DNA of 64,000 nucleotides from CAVQWT01 sp963810815 (lineage in GTDB: Bacteria; Pseudomonadota; Gammaproteobacteria; Burkholderiales; Casimicrobiaceae): the NCBI GenBank assembly GCA_963810815.1, contig CAWEPB010000002.1:186001-250000 (forward strand). Direction: 5' to 3'. Every line of letters starts with the position of its first letter. Positions within the stretch are counted from its first letter, which is position 1. The position numbers and the translations under genes were made by a program. Under the pieces are notes generated by a model, which saw only the letters and a list, made by a program, of their open reading frames with translations, made no database searches and had not been told where the DNA came from. This document shows, one piece after another, positions 51,401 to 59,316 of the stretch.

Positions 51401-51893
51401 GTGCGTCGGTGCCCGGCGTCGGCGCGGCGGCGACCACCAGCGCCAGCGGCCCCGCGACCGTCGGCACGCCGATCAGCGCCGGCGCCGCGTCGAACGCAGC
51501 CGCGATGCGGATCGTCGCGCCCTCGCCGCCGGTGGCCAGCGACGCGATCCCGGCGATCGCCTCGGCCCGCGCATCGCCCGGTGTCAGCGCGAGCACGCGC
51601 AGCGCGGCCTCGTGCGCGGTGGCGTACTCGCCGCCGGCGAGCGACGCCTCGGCGATCGCGGTCCACGCCGCGACGTGCGCCGGCGCGATCGCCGTCGCCT
51701 CGCGCCACGCCGCCACCGCCGCGGGCAGGCGTCCGAGCTGCCACAGCACCTCGCCGAGGTGAAAACGCGGATCGGGTGCGCGTGCCTCGAGGCGCGCCGC
51801 CTGGCGGAAGCACAGCATCGCGTCGACGGGCCGACCTTCCCACTGGTGCGTACGGCCCCGGGCGAGCCACTGCGCGAATGGCGGCGTGGCCAT
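48462..51893 (-). CDS. Large TPR-GT41 glycosyltransferase (1143 residues)
   Basis: Modules in order are N-terminal TPRs (~1-125), a divergent ~290-residue Ala-rich region that may be a decayed transferase lobe (TLAGTYVDCGGDA, DEARMLAAIDADLLIDLAG), a second TPR block (~415-650) and a GT41 region (~745-1143). The last keeps the His-containing GYLSADLRDHVMG, the lysine motif VTPLKLSRRCLKLW and DPMPFGNVNGVFEPLQAGVP. It is the only GT41 of the three here with the conserved His. ATG 51893 overlaps the preceding stop as TGATG. The frame is also open upstream into the GT2-GT4 gene, so a 2002-residue fusion is formally possible. Confidence 0.88.
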   Translation of the reverse strand: MATPPFAQWLARGRTHQWEGRPVDAMLCFRQAARLEARAPDPRFHLGEVLWQLGRLPAAVAAWREATAIAPAHVAAWTAIAEASLAGGEYATAHEAALRVLALTPGDARAEAIAGIASLATGGEGATIRIAAAFDAAPALIGVPTVAGPLALVVAAAPTPGTDALLAALAPRLAAPEIAKTTAPLLLALAAESAGTAAAARTAIVEQAAARGYAPGDHDALRRLARVAPTVASLAAHYAALCAAAFASPVPLVWPHRTAGAALRVIVLAPAAPGPAAQDAVRALAALPPGTLAGTYVDCGGDAAAAAAALGLGGWAVLPLPATPGLDEARMLAAIDADLLIDLAGLEAAVGPLLAARPARVTGTLGTLPSPLPLPASPTGSPPSSPAAGLIDVAWPDLATLVADVGRRRAALPAAATLDARALATAMDAAVEAHRAGDAAAAVAGYERVLAAQPEAAPALYLAAVAQRDAGDAEGARARFEAALARAPDWSDARAAAIRAAVDAGDAPAALALVAAVPPARLAQDVALLRAAGMAQLAASDGAAAVAAFERALMLDPTDGETHYNHGVALQLSRDRAGAARAYQRALTFAPGLVAADYNLGVLFQEQGATDAAAQAFRAVLAADPRHARAHKNLGETMRAAGRIDDYVAAWRAFAAACPDSLAAAAQGLEALQLAGDLAGVEKLLEGLRGERYRARDDVELVDTLEELLYLLLFFDIEPTVIGRFARTYDTAATHVYGGPLPRPSSRRPGKLRIGYLSADLRDHVMGRMMWAAIAGHDRDRFALHFYALSEADDEWTAKFRGVADRFERVGHLDETAAAKLIAADDLDVLVDLCTHTRGAKPGILARKPARVQITHVASAGCVGLSAVDFKLTDRRADVPGNQADQLETLLPMDACVYPFDRIAAAPPAVAPTREALGLPADAFVLAAFVTPLKLSRRCLKLWRDVLERIPRAWLAFSPLEPALRASYERLARAAGLPLDRIVFLPAARDAVNNLARYAVVDAVLDPMPFGNVNGVFEPLQAGVPVVTLLGRRHGERSAYTILAHAGVTGTVAQSGREYVDIVARLAGDAAFRAGVVAAIRAGIAASPLVDLPAHTRALERAYVVALAARAPGVLIDHGFDAAEIDALAATAAFPAAPEDGAA

Positions 51894-54470
51894 CAGCGCA
51901 GCCTCGCCTTGAGCGCGTCGATCAGGGGGGCCGGCGCGAGCCGGTACAGCACCCGGCCGACCACCGACCGGCGCCAGCGCAGCGCCGCACGCGCGGTCCG
52001 CGCCCCCAGGCCGGCGTCGGCTGCGTCGGGCGGCGCGGCATCGAGGGCGGGAACGAGCGCTGGCGGGACCGGGGTCGACGCCGACGGCGGCATCGGCGGG
52101 CGTCGACGGTGACGTTTGCGTTGGTGCCAACTGTGACCATTGCGTGGGTGTCGACGGTGACGCTTGCCCTGGCGCCGACGCCGACGATTCCGTTGCTGCC
52201 GACGGCGCGGTCCGCATTGCGCCCGACGGCGATGCCGGCGAGCGCACGACCGCCGTCGGCGCATTCGCTGCGGCCGAGGCCACCCCCACCTTGCGAAGCG
52301 CCAGCAACTCGGGCGTGAGCGGCGGCTGCGCCGGCATCCACCAGGGCTGGTAGCCCAGCGCATCGCGCACGCGTGCCGGGGCCAGCGGCGGCCAGGTTCG
52401 GGTCGGCGCCGTCACCAGCGCGCGGCGGTAATGCGCGACGGTGCGCCCGGCCATGGCCTCGAGCGTCGGCTGCGGCTGCGCGCGCGCAGCCGCGCCGGCG
52501 GCGCGCAGGACGTCGGCCGCCCTCGGATCGACCAGCGCGAGCAGCCGGTCGAGGAACGCGGCGTCATCGCGCCATTCGGCGTCGGTCAGCACGAACCCGG
52601 CGCCGGTGTCGTCGACGCGCTCGGCCAGCGCGCCGATCGGCGGCACGACCGCGGGGCGCCCGGCGGCCCAGACCTCCGACAGCGTGAAGCTGAAGCTCTC
52701 CGGCCCGTGGGACGGATACGCGACCAGCGCAGCACGGTAGTGGTCGAGCAGGCGCGGCAACGCGTTCGGGTCGTAGCGGCCGTGCACGGTCAGCCGGCCG
52801 TCGTCGCTCTGCCAGGGCCCGCTCTGGCGGTCGAGGTAGCCGATGACGACGAAGCGCAGCCAGGAACCGCGCGCGCGCGCCAGCGCGGTCAACGCCTCGA
52901 CGCGGCGCGCGCCCTTGTCGGGGCCGATCGCGCCGACGATCGCGACGGTCGGCACGTCGTCGGCGGGCAGCAGCACCCCCGACAGCGGGCCCGACGGTGG
53001 CGGCGGCGCGGTGCGGTCCGCGGCCGACGCGGCGCGCGCCCACACCCCGGGCGCGCCGTGCGCGATGACGTCGACGGCGACCGGAAAGAACGCGCGGAAC
53101 GTGTCCGCCGCCCAGCGCGACGGCGCGATGACGAACGCCGCCCGGGCCACCAGCGCGCGATGTCGCTCGCGCCATTCCCAGGGATTCTCGCCGCCGGCGC
53201 AGGCCTCGCAGGCGCCGACGTCGCCGCGCGCGCCGCACCAGAAGCCGTCGGCACCGAGCATCGTCGTCGTCGGGCAGGCGAAGTTGAGGTCGTGCACGGT
53301 CAGTCCGTACGGCAGGCCGAGCGCGGGCAGCGTGGCGAGCAGCGGGTCGCGGCACATCGACAGCTGGTGGACGTGGATGACGCCGAGCCCGAACGTCGCG
53401 GCGATGCCGCCGACGAACGCGATCCAGCCCTCGTCCTCGCGCCGCGAGAACTCGAAGGCGCGCAGCGTGCCGTCGTCGAGGTGTTCCTCGACCTGCCAGC
53501 GATCGCCGACGGCGAGGGCGATGCAGTGCCGCCACTCGGTGCGCGACACGTCGATCAGCGCGCGCACGTGGTGCTCGGTGCCGCCGCCGTGGTGATGCAG
53601 GATGTGCAGGATGCCCGGCCGGCGGTCGTGCGCGCGCTCCTGCGCCAGCGCCGCCTCGCGCAGCGGGCGCAGCGGATCGCGCGCGACGTAGTCGCCGACG
53701 ATCGCCGTGTAGTCGGGGTGCCGCGCCAGCAGGATCTCGGTGTTCCGCGGCGACAGCAGGGCCTTCTCGCCTGCGAACGAGCGGCCGCCGAGGTGCAGCA
53801 CGAAGGCGTCGTCGCACAGCACGTTCCAGTAGCCGGCGCGATGCGCGCGCAGGCAGAAGTCGTTCTCCTCGCCGTAGCCGCGGCCGAACGCCGGGTCGAA
53901 CACGCCGATGGCGTCGATCAGCGCGCGCTTGACGTACAGGCAGAAGCCCACGCCGGTCGGCAGCAGCGGGTACGAAGGCACCGCCGCGGCGGCGAGCGCG
54001 GCGCGCACGGGCTCGGGGTCGGCGCCCTCGGGCCAGGGATTGTCGGCGCAGAAGCGCGGGTACGAGCAGATTTCGGCGTTGTTGGACCAGGGCGTGATCG
54101 TGCCGACGTGCGGGCTCGATGCGGCGCAGCGCGCCAGCGCGTCGAGCCAGCCCGCGGTGACCTCGGTGTCCGAATTCAGCAGCACCACGTCGTTGTCCGA
54201 CAGCCGCAGGCCGCGGTTGGCGGTGCCGGTGAAGCCGAGGTTCGTCTCGTTGGCGAGCAGCGTCAGCTGCGGCAGGCCGCGCGCGCCGAGGCGAGCGAAC
54301 ACTTCGCGCACCCGCGGGTCCGGCGACGCGTCGTCGATCAGGATCAGCCGGTAGCCGCCTTGCGTATGCGCAAGGACGCTCGCCACGCAGCGCTCGACGT
54401 CGTCCGGCGCGTTGTACACCGGGATCACGACGTCGATCGTCGGCGTCGCCTGCTCGCCGGCGGGGATCAT
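51893..54470 (-). CDS. GT2-GT4 bifunctional glycosyltransferase, probable 1-nt frameshift near 3' end
   Basis: The N-terminal GT2 domain (residues ~10-270) has IDVVIPVYNAPDDVERCVAS, the DxD-like LLNSDTEV and GYGEENDFCLRAHRAGYW. A GT4 domain follows (~310-740; GVIHVHQLSM, VAIVGAIGPDKGARRVEAL, ESFSFTLSEVWAAGRP). A low-complexity linker (~52085-52260) then leads to a C-terminal tail, LYRLAPAPLIDALKARLR, that lies in another frame and ends in a stop overlapping the next ATG (TGATG). The span is one base longer than a whole number of codons, so a single inserted base in the linker would explain it; the restored protein has ~858 residues. Start ATG 54470 overlaps the methyltransferase stop (ATGA). 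Confidence 0.85.
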
Positions 54471-55996
54471 CGGGCGCGTCCGCGGAAGAACAGCAGCTTG
54501 AGGCGGAGGAACGGCAGCGAGATCCACCACCACAGGCTCTGCCGGTGGAGGATGATGCGCTCCTGCGCGGCCAGCGCCGCGTCCATGCGCGCGAGTTCGG
54601 CCCCGCGCTCGTCGTGGAGACGGTCGGCCGCCTCGAGGTCGGCACGCAGCGTGGCAAGATCGCCTTCGCGCCGCGCCAGCGCATCGCGTGCCGCGGCCAG
54701 CGTGCGTTCGGCGCCGGCCAGCGTCGCGAGGCTGTCGGCGACGCGCGCGTCGCGCGCGTTGATCGCGACGTCCCTCTCCTCGACCATTTCCTTGAGCCGG
54801 TCGATCTCGCGCTGCGCGGCGGCCTGCCTCGAACCGTAGGCCTCGGCCAGCCCGGTCAGCGCGGCGAGCGCCGCGGCGCCGGTCCAGTCGCCGGTCCAGC
54901 GCAGCGTCACGCGCGCGCGGTCGACCAGCGCGGCGCGCGCGGGCTCGAGCCGCGGCTCGATCCACGCATCGTTGCGCACCAGCGCATAGCGGTCGGCGTC
55001 GATCGGGATGGCGTCCGGTCCGGCGTCGACCGCATCGCCGGGCGCGCCGCGGCGCCACAGCTCGCGCTCGCCGGCGTAGAGCACGAATGCCTCGACCGTC
55101 ACCACGCCGACGCGGTCGGCGAGCAGCAGCCGCAGCGCACCGGCACCCGGCGCAAACGCGAAATCCAGCGTCGTCGCCTCGCCGTTGGCGGGGATGAACC
55201 CGCGCGGGATGCCCTCGAGCGAGAAGACGCTGCGGTCGGCGGCGTGGAGCAGCAGCACCGGCACCCGTTCGCCGCCCTCCTGCACCGGCGGCGCCGGCGG
55301 CTCGTCCATCAGCCCGGGCACGGCACGCACCAGCCACTGATACGTCTGGTGGCGCGTGCCCGGTCCCAGCAGCCCGCGCACCGCCGGTGGCAGCGCCTCG
55401 ACCCGCGTGCGGAACTCGCTGGCGTACGGCGTCACGTCGGTCGCATCCCAGGCGCGGATGACGTATCCGGCGTCGCGCAGCGCGGCCGCGAGCGAGCGCC
55501 ACGTGTACAGGTGCAGGTGCGTCGGATCGAGCAGACCTTCGCCGCCGTACTCGAAGCGATCGTCGAGGAGCCCCGCGATCACGGCTGCGTGCGCGACGTT
55601 GGGCACCGACAGCAGCAGCTCGCCGCCCGGCGCCAGCAACGGCCGCAGGCGCGCCAGCAGCCGGACGCCGTCCTTCAGGTGCTCCAGCACGTCGGCGCAG
55701 ACGATGAAGTCGTAGCGCGGTGCGGCGTCGCCCCCCTCGGCCCCCGGCAGCGCGGCCTCCCAGCCATCGGCATCGAGGTCGGCGACGACGACGCGGCGCG
55801 CGAACGGACGGGCGGCGCCCGCGGCCTCGGGGTCGAGCTCGATGACGTCGACAGTGCAGCCGCGACCGCGCATCCACTCGGTGAAGTACCCGGCGGCGGC
55901 CCCGAGCTCCAGCACCGTCGTGCCGGGCGCGAGCCAGCGCGCCAGGCGCGCGAGCGAATCCCCGCTGTCCGGGTCGAAGCGGCGTCGGTAGATCAC
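54467..55996 (-). CDS. SAM-dependent methyltransferase with C-terminal coiled coil
   Basis: The 509-residue product has a class I methyltransferase domain (residues ~15-180): the SAM loop VLELGAAAGYFTEWM, acidic VIELDPEAA, and FIVCADVLEHLKDGVRLL with LAPGGELLLSVPNVAHAA. A ~190-residue middle domain of unknown type follows, then a coiled coil (~405-475, RQAAAQREIDRLKEMVEERD) and a hydrophobic basic C-terminus (LWWWISLPFLRLKLLFF) that may contact membrane. Methylation commonly caps ABC-exported O-polysaccharides and sets chain length, which fits its place behind Wzm/Wzt. GTG 55996 (overlapping the preceding stop as GTGA) is the best start; the reading frame upstream of it is arginine-rich shadow. 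Confidence 0.88.
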   Translation of the reverse strand: MIYRRRFDPDSGDSLARLARWLAPGTTVLELGAAAGYFTEWMRGRGCTVDVIELDPEAAGAARPFARRVVVADLDADGWEAALPGAEGGDAAPRYDFIVCADVLEHLKDGVRLLARLRPLLAPGGELLLSVPNVAHAAVIAGLLDDRFEYGGEGLLDPTHLHLYTWRSLAAALRDAGYVIRAWDATDVTPYASEFRTRVEALPPAVRGLLGPGTRHQTYQWLVRAVPGLMDEPPAPPVQEGGERVPVLLLHAADRSVFSLEGIPRGFIPANGEATTLDFAFAPGAGALRLLLADRVGVVTVEAFVLYAGERELWRRGAPGDAVDAGPDAIPIDADRYALVRNDAWIEPRLEPARAALVDRARVTLRWTGDWTGAAALAALTGLAEAYGSRQAAAQREIDRLKEMVEERDVAINARDARVADSLATLAGAERTLAAARDALARREGDLATLRADLEAADRLHDERGAELARMDAALAAQERIILHRQSLWWWISLPFLRLKLLFFRGRAR

Positions 55997-57048
55997 TGTG
56001 CGGCCCCGCTGCGGATGTTTGCGCCGACGCCTGCCTCGGCGGGCACCCCGACGCCTGCGCCGACCGTCACCCCGACGCCTGCGCCGACGCCTGCGGCAGC
56101 GCCCGACGCCGTGGCGTCGGAGCCGGCGGCACGATCGATCGACGCGGCAACGCCGCTTGACGGCAGCCCGCCGTGGGCCGCCGCCTCGACCGCACGCGGC
56201 ACGGCGAACGCGGGCAGGAAGTGCCAGACGTGCCACGCCCCGGGCGCGGCATCGATGGCCGCGCCGAACACCGCGGCGATGCCCGCGACGTCGGGGGCGG
56301 CCAGCCGCCGGGCCTCGACGTGGCGCCGGCCATCAGGCAGGCAGCGCGCGGTCAGCAGCATGGCGTCGGCGTCGGCCGCGCGCGCGCAGTCGACGAGTCC
56401 CGGCGGCCAGAACACCGGCTGGCCGAACAGCTGCGCGTTGGCGGTCGTCGCGGCACTCGCCGGCACCGGGACGTCGATCAGTCCGTACACGACGCCGCGA
56501 TCCTCGAGCGTGTGCGCGATCTCGCCCTTCGCGCCCCCGGTGTAGATCGGCGGCACGCCGGACACGCGCTCGACGGTGCGCATGCGCAGCCGCGCGTACA
56601 GGTAGTGCAGCCGCGAGTCGAACGCCGACGCGTCGAAGCGCACCGAGAGGAAGCGCGCCGGCAGCCCGCCCGCACGCAGCCACGGCAGCAGCCACAGCCC
56701 CTGGCCATAGTGCATGCTGATGACGACCAGCGGGTTCAGGCCGGTCGGCGGCGCGGCGTCGAGCCGGTTCAGCAGGAAGCGCTCGCGGCGCAGCCAGGTC
56801 CAGAAAAGGTCGGCATGATCGACGAGCTGCGTGAAGCGGAACTCCTCGAGCCACGCGCAGGAATCGCCGTAGGGTCGGGCGGCGGCGTACTGCGCGAGCC
56901 CGGCGCGCGCGGCCGCGTCGTAGAGCGGCAGCACCCGCGCACAGCGCCGGGCGAGCGCGATGCCGGCGCGGTACGGCAGCAGCGCCACCGCCAGCGGCAG
57001 CAGCCAGAACTCGAACAGGCAGCGCAGTTCGCGCGCGAGGCGGGCCAT
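55993..57048 (-). CDS. Putative LpxL/HtrB-like acyltransferase
   Basis: The 351-residue product resembles lysophospholipid/lauroyl acyltransferases in layout: an N-terminal hydrophobic anchor (FEFWLLPLAVALLPYRAGIALAR in two helices), then LVVISMHYGQGLWLLPWLR where a catalytic HxxxxD would be expected, RFLSVRFDASAFDSRLHYLY, and a later GVVYGLIDVP. The canonical Asp of HxxxxD is not evident, so the enzymatic call is tentative; it could acylate a glycan or be an inactive relative. The last ~60 residues are a repetitive Gly/Val/Ala tail (GAGVGVTVGAGVGV). ATG 57048 lies seven bases after the Wzt stop. Confidence 0.7.
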   Translation of the reverse strand: MARLARELRCLFEFWLLPLAVALLPYRAGIALARRCARVLPLYDAAARAGLAQYAAARPYGDSCAWLEEFRFTQLVDHADLFWTWLRRERFLLNRLDAAPPTGLNPLVVISMHYGQGLWLLPWLRAGGLPARFLSVRFDASAFDSRLHYLYARLRMRTVERVSGVPPIYTGGAKGEIAHTLEDRGVVYGLIDVPVPASAATTANAQLFGQPVFWPPGLVDCARAADADAMLLTARCLPDGRRHVEARRLAAPDVAGIAAVFGAAIDAAPGAWHVWHFLPAFAVPRAVEAAAHGGLPSSGVAASIDRAAGSDATASGAAAGVGAGVGVTVGAGVGVPAEAGVGANIRSGAAQ

Positions 57049-57055
57049 GGCGTCG

Positions 57056-58390
57056 TCAGCGCATCCGCTCGGCATCGGCACCCGGGGCGCCCGCCGCCGG
57101 CGCCTGCCACGCGTGCGGGAGGCGCGCGTAGCCCAGCTCGCGGGTCACCCCGGCCACGACGAACGGGACTTCGTGGGTGTCGAACAGCCGCAACCCCTCG
57201 GGGTCCATCGCGTGCGCGCGCAGCCGGTAGTGGCCGGGCAGCAGCGCAAGCCGGTCGAAGCGCACCGAGAACGCGTAGCGCGCGGGGCCGAGCCGCAGCG
57301 GCGCCGCGCCGTCGATCTCGCTGGTGGTCCCGTACACCGGCGTGCCGTCCGCACGCACCACGCCGACCGCGAGCACCGGCGGGCGGTCGTCCGGCGAGCG
57401 CAGTTCGGCGTCGACGCGAAACCCGCGGCCGGCATCGACCTCGGCGCCCCCGCCGTCGATCGACAGCGCCACCCGCGTCACCGTGCAGGCCACCGCGCTC
57501 GGCGCCGCCTGCGCGGCCTTCGCCGCCGCGGCAGTCTTCACCTCGTGCCACGCGAGGTACTCGCGCGCGACGTGGTCGGCCTCGCCGTACAGCCGCGTGC
57601 GGCCGTGCTCGAGCCACAGCGCGTGCCGGCACAGCTTCTGCACGTGGTACATGCTGTGGGACACCAGCAGCAGCGTGCCGCCGCCGGCGAGGTAATTCTC
57701 CATCCACGCGATGCACTTCTTCTGGAACGATTCGTCGCCGACCGCCAGCACCTCGTCGGTGATCAGGATGTCCGGCGTCAGCGTCGTCGCGACCGCGAAG
57801 CCCAGCCGCACGACCATGCCCGAGGAGTAGTGCTTGATCGGCTCGTGGATGTGCTCGCCGATGTCGGCGAAGGCGATGATCTCGTCGCGCCGGTCGGCGA
57901 TCGCGGCGGGATCGAGTCCCAGCAGCGCGGCGGCGAGGTCGATGTTGGCGAGCCCGGTGTAGTCGGGGTGGAAACCCGAGCCCAGCTCGAGCAGCGCGCC
58001 GACGCGGCCGTTCACCACGACGCTGCCGCGGGTCGGTCGGATCACCGACGCGATGACCTTGAGCAGCGTCGACTTGCCGGCGCCGTTTTCGCCGACGACG
58101 CCCAGCGACTGCCCGCGCTCCAGCGAGAACGAGACGTCGTCGAGCGCGGTGAACACGCTGGCGGCGCCGTGCCCGCGCAGCAGGTCCCAGACGAGGCGCA
58201 TGCGCCCGCCGCGCTCGGCGAGCTTCGCGTAGTCCTTGCCGACGTGGTCGAGCGCGAGCAGCGCGCTCCCTGAACTGCCTTCGTGCTGCGCACTCCGGTG
58301 TTCGCCCTCGGGACGGCCCGGCGGGCTCACGGGGCTACCTTCGTGCTGCGCACTCCGGTGTTCGCCCTCGGGGCGGCCCGGCGGGCTCAC
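57056..58390 (-). CDS. Polysaccharide ABC exporter ATP-binding subunit (Wzt-like)
   Basis: The product (444 residues from the first GTG) powers export of lipid-linked glycan through the adjacent permease. Walker A is GENGAGKSTLLKV, the signature region reads HYSSGMVVRLGFAVAT, Walker B is DILITDEVLAVGD, and the switch His is in LLLVSHSMYHV. A ~180-residue C-terminal beta-sandwich (~265-444) resembles the Wzt glycan-recognition domain. The N-terminus lies in a duplicated 60-bp unit, so either GTG 58390 (overlapping the permease stop as GTGA) or GTG 58330 may start translation. The extra SPPGRPEGEHRSAQHEGS peptide is not part of the ABC fold. Confidence 0.92.
   Translation of the reverse strand: MSPPGRPEGEHRSAQHEGSPVSPPGRPEGEHRSAQHEGSSGSALLALDHVGKDYAKLAERGGRMRLVWDLLRGHGAASVFTALDDVSFSLERGQSLGVVGENGAGKSTLLKVIASVIRPTRGSVVVNGRVGALLELGSGFHPDYTGLANIDLAAALLGLDPAAIADRRDEIIAFADIGEHIHEPIKHYSSGMVVRLGFAVATTLTPDILITDEVLAVGDESFQKKCIAWMENYLAGGGTLLLVSHSMYHVQKLCRHALWLEHGRTRLYGEADHVAREYLAWHEVKTAAAAKAAQAAPSAVACTVTRVALSIDGGGAEVDAGRGFRVDAELRSPDDRPPVLAVGVVRADGTPVYGTTSEIDGAAPLRLGPARYAFSVRFDRLALLPGHYRLRAHAMDPEGLRLFDTHEVPFVVAGVTRELGYARLPHAWQAPAAGAPGADAERMR
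58278..58390. repeat. Duplicated 60-bp element at the wzm/wzt junction
   Basis: Copies at 58278-58330 and 58338-58390 are 53 bp each with one mismatch and a period of exactly 60 bp. On the minus strand each begins with a GTG codon and encodes VSPPGRPEGEHRSAQHEGS, in frame with wzt. As I recall, related GEHRSAQ-type peptides occur at gene edges in other betaproteobacteria, suggesting a dispersed repeat family. Confidence 0.9.
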
Positions 58391-59265
58391 AGGAAATCCT
58401 CGAAGTGCGGCGACAGCCGGCGGAACACCCAGCGTCCGCCGAAGAACAACGCGGCCGCGACGGCGACGGCGACTGCGTCGCCCCATTCGAGCCCCAGCCT
58501 CCCGTCGAGCAGGCCCGCGCGCAGCCGGTCGACGAGGAAGCCGAAGGGATTGGCCGCCACGTACGGCCGCAGCGACTCCGGCACGGCGGCGAGCGGGTAC
58601 AGGATCGGCGTCAGGTACATCAGGATCATCAGCACCGGCATCATCACGTGCTCGACGTCGCGGATGAACACCTGCAGCGCGGCGAGGAGCAGCGCGAGAC
58701 CCGTCACCGCGACCGCGAGCAGCAGCCACACCGGCAGCACCAGCAGCAGGCCCTCGAAATGCACCGGCTGTCCGAACAGCGCCAGCACGACGAGCACCGT
58801 GAGGTAGCCGGCGAAGTGCAGCGCCAGCGTCGCCGCGACCGAGGCGTAGACGACGAGCTCGTGCGGGAACGCGACCTTGCGGATCATGCCGGCGTACGAC
58901 GCGAGGCTGACGGTGCCGCGCTGCAGCGCCTCCTGCGCGGCGAGCCACGGCCACAGCGCGACGGCGACGAAGGTGAGGAAGCTCTGGCCGCCGAAGCCGC
59001 CGGCCCGGAACACCATCGTGAACACGAACCAGTACACGCCGAGCAGCGCCAGCGGGTGCAGCAGCGCCCATGCGAGCCCCGTCGCGCTGCCGAGATAGCG
59101 CGTCGTCAGCTCGCGGCGGAAGAAGTTGCGGAAGAGCGCTTGATTCCGAGCACGCGCGAGCACCGCCGGCCGTGACGGCGGCAACAGCGGCAGCGGCGTC
59201 GTGGACGCCTGGCTTGCCGGGGGGATCGGGCTGGCGATGGGAGCCGTCGGCACGGGTTCGGCCAT
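58387..59265 (-). CDS. Polysaccharide ABC exporter permease (Wzm-like, ABC-2 type)
   Basis: The 292-residue product has a proline-rich cytoplasmic N-terminus, the amphipathic segment LFRNFFRRELTTRYLGSATG typical of Wzm proteins, and six membrane helices. Conserved ABC-2 features include LGVYWFVFTMVFRAGGFGG, a sixfold pattern ending in MYLTPILYPLAAVPESLRPYVAANP, and the C-terminal FRRLSPHFEDFL. It pairs with the overlapping downstream Wzt gene. It begins 51 bp after the PPIase stop. Confidence 0.93.
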   Translation of the reverse strand: MAEPVPTAPIASPIPPASQASTTPLPLLPPSRPAVLARARNQALFRNFFRRELTTRYLGSATGLAWALLHPLALLGVYWFVFTMVFRAGGFGGQSFLTFVAVALWPWLAAQEALQRGTVSLASYAGMIRKVAFPHELVVYASVAATLALHFAGYLTVLVVLALFGQPVHFEGLLLVLPVWLLLAVAVTGLALLLAALQVFIRDVEHVMMPVLMILMYLTPILYPLAAVPESLRPYVAANPFGFLVDRLRAGLLDGRLGLEWGDAVAVAVAAALFFGGRWVFRRLSPHFEDFL

Positions 59266-59316
59266 GGACGAAAGGATACCGCGGGCGCCGGGAGCGGCGC
59301 CGGTCGGCGGCGGCCT

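Noticed and set aside
48462..54470. Single 2002-residue gene spanning GT2-GT4 and TPR-GT41
   Set aside because: Formally open, but the alternative frame with a sensible C-terminus and a TGATG junction makes two genes plus a one-base indel more likely; kept as a finding.
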